Shown here: one piece after another, positions 58,760 through 64,000 of the stretch
Layout of the letters: every line of letters starts with the position of its first letter
Position numbering within the stretch: the first letter of the stretch is position 1
NCBI GenBank assembly: GCA_038501195.1
Contig: JBBPUQ010000003.1
Coordinates: 3,254,501-3,318,500 of the forward strand
Reading direction: 5' to 3'
Origin: Nemania diffusa
Lineage: Eukaryota; Ascomycota; Sordariomycetes; Xylariales; Xylariaceae
DNA length: 64,000 bases
Notes under the pieces: generated by a model
Database searches by the model: none
What the model was told of the DNA's origin: nothing
The model's input: only the letters and a program-made list of their open reading frames with translations
Made by a program: the position numbers and the translations under genes

Positions 58760-59711
58760 TCATCGCCTTCTTTTCATCCGCGGGTTACTATTTCGCCCGA
58801 TGATGGTTTTCCCTCTCCCATTCTCTTCGGCCGGATGTGTTCGCTCCCATTCCTCATCAGCGAAATATTCTTCCGTTGCCATCTGGAGATCATACCCAGC
58901 CTGTTCCAGATAGAACAAGGCTACATCGTATTCGTGAACTTTGCACGCAACCATCCAACGCCGAATTTTGGCTTTCCGCTTTTCCTCCTCTTCGCCTTCT
59001 ATTGGTCTCGGCGACAAACTTACGCCTCCTTTATAGTACTGTCCAGGAATTATGACGGTTCGACGTCCCGCGATCAAGTGATCGGAAGCAATATTATTGG
59101 CCCACCGCAGTGCAGATGCAGGGACGCCATATTGCAATGAGAGCGAATTGATGCTATCATGTGCGTGGTTGAGGAAGTGGAGAACATCTTCAACTGGCTC
59201 ATCGTCTTGAGGAATAGACTTTTCGTCTAGCGAGGCCGGTAATTTCTGATCCGTAGGTGTTGGTGTGTAAGGTGGTGGAGAGGCATGAAACACGGCTCTA
59301 CTGGCTGTGGATGCTGCGTATGACGGCGGGTCCTTTAGACCAGGAGGCAAGATGTTGTCAATATTTGATATCTGACAGTAGGGGCAATAAGAATTAAAAC
59401 GGGGGTTATCCTGCGTATAGCAGCGTGGTTAGCCTCATAAATTCTAAGTTGTAGCTTGAATTGACGATCTGATCCGATATTGGCCGGCTTAGTGGAAGCA
59501 CTTCCACAAGGCTATTACGCAGATGGCTACGCACATATATACAGCGGCCGCAAATGGCGCGCGGACAACATCCCAACCACCGGTCCTGCGGAAAAGCCTT
59601 TTCAGACTCACTAAACCGAGGTACCAGAGTTAGCAGTGTTGCACAGGTGCAACAGGACGCTGTGCTCGCAGCATTCGGCTTGAGTATGGTCATGATCTTC
59701 GGACAAGGCAC
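58760..59711 (-). CDS. LysM-domain protein with Cys-rich N-terminus
   Basis: Two exons, 59711-59535 and 59410-58760, joined in phase 0 over a 124-nt intron (donor GTGCGT), give 275 residues. The first Met is used here; a second at residue 7 is possible. The N-terminal 75 residues hold C-C-x-x-C, C-C-P, C-G-R-C and C-P-Y-C pairs, the last spanning the junction, and look like a zinc-binding module. No signal peptide is seen. A LysM domain (about 130-185) begins after VEDVLHFLNHAHDSINSLSL and reads through ALRWANNI, H-L-I-A-G and IPG. The C-terminus contains an EYDVALFYLEQAGYDLQMA helix pair like a UBA fold, then a basic end. Without a secretion signal it is unlikely to be a chitin-binding effector. 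It resembles the intracellular fungal LysM proteins of unknown function. Confidence 0.82.
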
Positions 59712-60812
59712 GTGAGGTGTACGGATATACAGTAGTTTAAAGGGGCTTCACTGGGATGACGAAGCTCACTCTAGGGATTGAATAAATATAACTAGATAAG
59801 GAAACAAGGATAAACTAAGGCGTGTCTATGCAAATGCGAAGTAATATGTTGAGGGCACGTAGAGATGTGTTGATGATACTGTATGTAGGCGGCCTATCTA
59901 TGAAGCTGTTTGATAGGGAGGCTAGGTAGGTAAGTAAGAAAGATTGGCAATAATACCTATTAAGTATGTCATTGGGTGGCGGAATACTTCCAATAGGTAG
60001 GAATCTGGCGGGAACTGGAAGACAGTTGGACCCCACTACACTAAGAGTAATACGCATCACCAGGTACCTTTCATCTTATCGATAGCACAGGTACGCTGGC
60101 GGCTGAGGTCATGTGTCTCAGGTAGTAGAGCTAAGGGGCTACCGCTAAGCGCTGCTGACAACCTACCTGGTATTCTGTATGCGTAGGTAAATAGGTACCT
60201 AGGTAGGCACCTGTCTACTCTGGGTCCCGATTAGAAGCTCACACTGGTACTGATGTCAGCGGTCTGTGATCATATCTTGGTGTCATTTGGGGAAATTATA
60301 GTTGGTCTGATCTCCCCAAGGCTCTCTCCTCCCATAGTAATTCTTTTTTGCGAATGTCCTTGTTCTCGTCAGATTCTGATGAAATAATTGTACGGCTCAG
60401 CTAACTGCATTGACTGGCCGAATTGATCAAAGCCAATTCCGTCGTACCCTGTCGATACTCTCTGTACATACTTGTACATTCCTCCCTTCTGCTTCTGATA
60501 GGCTGCTGCTATCTAGATTCTGGAGTCTAGACTGAAGGCCTTCAACTACTTACTTACATGTACCTATCGTTTCTGAATGGCATCTGACGACATTGTCCAC
60601 GAACGCATCTCGCTACCTGTTGCCGCCGTAACCTCCCCTCTTCCTCTTCTGCCGCCCTGTGCCTAATATTACATATTATTTCGATTGAACTCCTATTACC
60701 TACCTATCCACGCCCCTTATTCTAGACGTATCGATCTGCAATATCCTACCAAATGAACCGATAGCACCACCACGAGACGCTTTGCTAAGCCTGCTGCTTA
60801 TACTCTGCCGTC
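59712..60812. other. Divergent promoter region
   Basis: A 1.1-kb region between divergently transcribed genes. It contains a TAGGTACCTAGGTAGG tract at about 60192-60207. From about 60590, C/T-rich sequence probably forms the 5' UTR of the SIP3-like gene. No gene is seen. Confidence 0.5.
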
Positions 60813-63800
60813 ATGTCCGACAACGGTCCTGCGCCTGCGCCTGCGCTTGCAGCGTCGCCCGCCATGCCGACGTCTGCTGCTGCCACTACCGCCGCCGCCG
60901 CACCCAAGCGCTCGAGTCCCTCTATACCTGTCACGCTGAACGAAGCTGGCCTCGACTCGCCGTCCTTCCGTGCCTCGTCCGTCTTCTTCGCCGACCAGGC
61001 CGATGCCATAGAGCGTTGGCTAGAGGGTTATGTAAGGACGACTTCGAAGTTGACCCACGACATTCTGGGGCTGGAGGAAACCATCAACAACTACATCTCG
61101 AAGCTCATACCGCCGCCAAGCATCGTTTCCGTCGACCATGACTATACTGCGCTCGCACTGAAACGGATCGGCGACGGGTCCAAGGAGTGGTGGGCGCAGG
61201 TTCTGAACACTGCCAAGAAGATAGATAGCCTCTCCGTCGACCCCGTCAGGACCTTTCTCGCGAGCGATTTGCGCAATTTCAAGGAGACCAAACGAATACT
61301 GGAGCAGAGTCAGAAGACCTTCGACTCCACGCTCGCTCGTTATGTCAGCCAGTCCAAGACCAAGGAGCCCTCCTCCCTGCGCGAAGATGCGTTCGCCGTG
61401 TACGAGACACGCAAAGCCTATTTGAAGGCATCTATGGACTTCTGCTTCTTCGCTCCGCAGCTCCGCTTCAACCTCGACAAGTTGCTCGTGCAGATTTCCA
61501 CCGACATCTGGCGCGAGATGAAGAAGTCTCGCGATGCTGCCGGGAGCTTCGCCAAGTACGGCCAGGAGATGGACAGGGTGAGGGGGTGGTCGAAAGAGAT
61601 GGAGCTGACCGAGTCTATGTTCAAGCGTGAGCTGCAGATGGCTAGACGCGATATCGGCGAGAACACAGTGGCCAGCTGTAAACCCTCGCGCGAGATTGAC
61701 GACTACAGCGCGTCGACGGTGCCCTTTCTCGGCTCCAGAGGCTCTATGCATGTGTTCACTCAAGGGAAGTCGGCCGCCATAATGGAGAAACAGGGTTGGC
61801 TGTTTCTACGCACCGTCTACGGGAAGCCATCGAGGACAAATTGGATTCGCCGGTGGTACTACTGCCGGGATGGCATATTCGGATGGCTTGTCAATGGACC
61901 TCAGGGCGTCTTGCAGGGTGACGAGATCGGCGTTCTACTTTGTAATGCAAAGCCCGCCGTCCAAGAAGAACGCCGCTTCTGCTTCGAGGTGAAGACGAAA
62001 AACCAGACCTTGCTCCTCCAGGCAGAAACACAAGCGCAGCTGATGGAATGGCTCGAGGTCTTCGAGGTCGCCAAGAAACGGGCTTTCGAAGCCAGCGTGG
62101 GCCGAGACACATCGCTGTTACCGGGTGGTGTTGACCCTGCCTTCTCCATCACGCCGCCATCTCTTCCCGAGTTTTCCGCCAAGACATTCGACGCACAAGT
62201 CGACGAAGCCATGGGCGCAGAACGAGTCGGCACACTGCCTGTCCCAGGACCAGACGGTGGACTTGTGGCAAGACCGAGCTTTGATGTCAATGCCGTACCC
62301 CCGAAACGCTCAGCTACCTCCCTAGCCCGCGAGGAGGGCGAGACTGGGCGTGAGCATGCTGCTAGGATCATGCAGAAGCTTGATCTTCATCGCAAGGCGA
62401 CGTTTACGTCGAGTGCCGATAATATGGCCGTACCCTCACCAGGCCCGACTGGAGGCATAGCTAGTCTCATTTCCGCCAGCCACGGCTTATTACCAGGATA
62501 TTCCGGACCTGCCTTCAACCAAGCTGCCACTATTAAGACGCAACTAGGGCCGGTAGTCATGGGCCCCGAGGTAAGACATGGGAGCCTGGCACCACTCACC
62601 ATGGCGAAGCCCCCAGCCGCGACTGTGCTTAGTAGAACGGCCGTTGCCTACAGTGGCGATAGGGTGTTGACCGCAAACCCTACCCAGTTAATGCCGACCG
62701 CAATCATGGCCAACTACTGGGGAAGCAATGCCTGGGGTCAAGAGTACTCGGCCAGAACCAGTCGTGCGGAGCTCCCCTCTGACGACCCTTTTGGGCCTAA
62801 TTCACCTTCGATGAAGGTCACTGCTCTAGGAGACAGCGAGGGCTTGAAGAGCCCTTCAACATCCTCTCTACACAAAAAGGCCATCAGCATGGACGCCAAG
62901 ATAGGCGCTCCGAAGATGTCGATTCCTTCTAAAGAAAAGCCCATCCAGGAAATATTTCCGGCAAATTATCCAACTGAACTCAAGACAAATTCAGCCCAAT
63001 TTCGTCTCCTATTTCCGAGTGTGCCTCTGGATGAGAAGCTCGTATTGGTTTTCCGAGCTGCATGGAGTAGTACTTCAGAGGCGGATAAAAGCATGCCCCA
63101 AATGGCTGGCAACGGGCGTATCTATGTCACTTCAGACAACATGTATTTCTATGGACATCAAATGGGTCTCGTTGTGGCGTATATGATTAACCTCGACACA
63201 ATCACAGAGGTGACGGCAGCACCTGGCAGAGCCTGCGATTTCATCTTCCTGCATTTAAGTCAAGATGCGGACGATACTGGTTATACACGGATCACCATAA
63301 AAACCTTTCTCGAAGATCTGGATCTTTTGCACGCACGTCTCAATCTTTTAATTGACGACTTACAGGCCGAAGAACCAATGGACGTCCCGGAGATCATCAA
63401 GGCCCTCATTCATATGGAAAAGGAAGAGGCCGACCAGAGGAGTCCAAGCGCGGAGAGCTGGGAAGAGGTTTCCGCTCATACTCCTATTGACGATGGAACC
63501 GCTGCTGGTAGATCAGTTAATACGAGGGTGAATGACTTTGCATATAAGTCCAGAAAAGGGAGCTCGCGCAAGCCGTTTCCCAAGTTGCAACTCCCAACGC
63601 ACCCCGTCATCTACGAACCCGAAGACACGCCCAACAAGGTGGCGGAGCGGAGTTTTGAAATTAGCGCAAAGGCATGTTTCCATGTGTTATTTGGAGACAA
63701 AAGTTTCATATTCCCCAAGCTATACTTCGAACGCAGAGCCCAGCAGATTGCTCAGGGCCCATGGCAATTAAATGAAACTGGGAACATGCAGCGTGTCTTC

Positions 63801-64000
63801 CGTTTTAAAGTTACCTATAACAACCGCCTCGGTCGTTTGCGCGAAGAGGATATTGCCGACCATCAAGTTGTCGAAATTTTCAGTGACCATGTCACGTATG
63901 TAGTTACACACGAGAAGACACCTTGGCACCTCCCGCACGCGCAAGGGTTCAAGCTTGTCACCAAGATTGTCATTACACATGTGGCCAAGTCGAAATGCAA
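60813..64000 (+). CDS. SIP3/LAM family sterol-transfer protein (BAR-PH-GRAM-VASt), 3' end outside window
   Basis: The frame is open from the ATG at 60813 to the end of the window (1062 complete codons) with no intron. An Ala/Pro-rich N-terminus leads into a BAR-like helical region (about 55-300; e.g. LRFNLDKLLVQISTDIWREM). A PH domain follows (about 324-425: EKQGWLFLRTVYGKPSR, NWIRRWYYCRDGIFGWL), then a disordered Ser/Pro linker. A GRAM-like segment comes next (about 709-830: FRLLFPSVPLDEKLVLVFRA, GRIYVTSDNMYFYG). The VASt domain starts at about 944 (FEISAKACFHVLFGDKSF, FKVTYNNRLGRLREED). This order is that of yeast Sip3/Lam3 and Lam1/Ysp1, which move sterols between the plasma membrane and ER at contact sites. 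The C-terminal membrane spans expected for the family lie beyond the window. Closest orthology is Sip3 by domain order. Confidence 0.92.
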   Translation, partial: MSDNGPAPAPALAASPAMPTSAAATTAAAAPKRSSPSIPVTLNEAGLDSPSFRASSVFFADQADAIERWLEGYVRTTSKLTHDILGLEETINNYISKLIPPPSIVSVDHDYTALALKRIGDGSKEWWAQVLNTAKKIDSLSVDPVRTFLASDLRNFKETKRILEQSQKTFDSTLARYVSQSKTKEPSSLREDAFAVYETRKAYLKASMDFCFFAPQLRFNLDKLLVQISTDIWREMKKSRDAAGSFAKYGQEMDRVRGWSKEMELTESMFKRELQMARRDIGENTVASCKPSREIDDYSASTVPFLGSRGSMHVFTQGKSAAIMEKQGWLFLRTVYGKPSRTNWIRRWYYCRDGIFGWLVNGPQGVLQGDEIGVLLCNAKPAVQEERRFCFEVKTKNQTLLLQAETQAQLMEWLEVFEVAKKRAFEASVGRDTSLLPGGVDPAFSITPPSLPEFSAKTFDAQVDEAMGAERVGTLPVPGPDGGLVARPSFDVNAVPPKRSATSLAREEGETGREHAARIMQKLDLHRKATFTSSADNMAVPSPGPTGGIASLISASHGLLPGYSGPAFNQAATIKTQLGPVVMGPEVRHGSLAPLTMAKPPAATVLSRTAVAYSGDRVLTANPTQLMPTAIMANYWGSNAWGQEYSARTSRAELPSDDPFGPNSPSMKVTALGDSEGLKSPSTSSLHKKAISMDAKIGAPKMSIPSKEKPIQEIFPANYPTELKTNSAQFRLLFPSVPLDEKLVLVFRAAWSSTSEADKSMPQMAGNGRIYVTSDNMYFYGHQMGLVVAYMINLDTITEVTAAPGRACDFIFLHLSQDADDTGYTRITIKTFLEDLDLLHARLNLLIDDLQAEEPMDVPEIIKALIHMEKEEADQRSPSAESWEEVSAHTPIDDGTAAGRSVNTRVNDFAYKSRKGSSRKPFPKLQLPTHPVIYEPEDTPNKVAERSFEISAKACFHVLFGDKSFIFPKLYFERRAQQIAQGPWQLNETGNMQRVFRFKVTYNNRLGRLREEDIADHQVVEIFSDHVTYVVTHEKTPWHLPHAQGFKLVTKIVITHVAKSKC

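Noticed and set aside
61020..61763. 247-codon minus-strand frame opposite the SIP3-like gene
   Set aside because: The plus strand codes clear BAR-region sequence in a continuous frame; the antisense frame has no recognisable content.

Overview
The window reads as nuclear DNA of a filamentous ascomycete (Pezizomycotina, most likely a Sordariomycete). The evidence is short spliceosomal introns (about 50-180 nt) with GT...AG ends and CTAAC/CTAAT-type branch sites, and families typical of these fungi: a HET-domain incompatibility protein, a WSC-domain secreted protein, a PXA protein, a CENP-B-type HTH regulator, an Atg22-like transporter and SIP3/LAM. Species and order cannot be read safely from the sequence. 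I support 16 protein-coding genes, a low density, and no tRNA or rRNA gene. Exon-intron structures were worked out by hand by joining reading frames across consensus splice sites and checking that phases agree.

Left part (1-20.4 kb), accessory and surface functions: a secreted two-WSC protein with a Thr-rich stalk and Cys-rich tail (699-2697, +), an Atg22-like vacuolar MFS transporter (3861-5438, +), a HET-domain protein (6787-9560, +), a small Gln/Met-rich conserved protein (10566-10898, -), an intronless bacterial-like beta-helix protein (11428-13155, -), a 4.4-kb AT-rich gene-free stretch, a GC-rich gene of unknown function (17598-18503, +) and a single-pass Cys/Thr-rich surface protein (19105-20208, -) preceded by a tandem-repeat array.

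Middle part (22-36 kb): a large ankyrin/coiled-coil protein resembling Hos4 of the Set3 histone deacetylase complex (22133-26855, -), an ALKBH6-like dioxygenase (28536-29300, +) tail to tail with a polyprenol-reductase-like gene (29326-30392, -), then an AT-rich island (about 30.6-34.3 kb) with three related solo LTRs, each still flanked by a perfect 5-bp target duplication, and a 22-nt C homopolymer. After the island comes the conserved GTPase DRG1/Rbg1 (34400-35929, +), with seven exons.

Right part (36-64 kb): a 7-kb gene-free stretch rich in short TA/CG repeats leads to a CENP-B/Psq-type HTH regulator (42991-44748, +). Then come a PXA-domain protein with one very long intron (46195-49490, -), the mitochondrial COX1 translational activator MSS51 (50408-51937, -), the U2 snRNP SF3b subunit RSE1/SF3B3 (54365-58622, +), a LysM protein with a Cys-rich N-terminus (58760-59711, -), and the 5' part of a SIP3/LAM sterol-transfer protein that runs off the window (60813-64000+, +). 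These are mostly independent housekeeping genes. I see no biosynthetic cluster, no operon-like arrangement and no clear new multi-gene system. The most distinctive observations are the solo-LTR trio, the 1.1-kb GATAG-bounded intron, the promoter-proximal GGATTATCC array, and a palindromic TACCTAGGTA-type motif recurring in intergenic DNA throughout.
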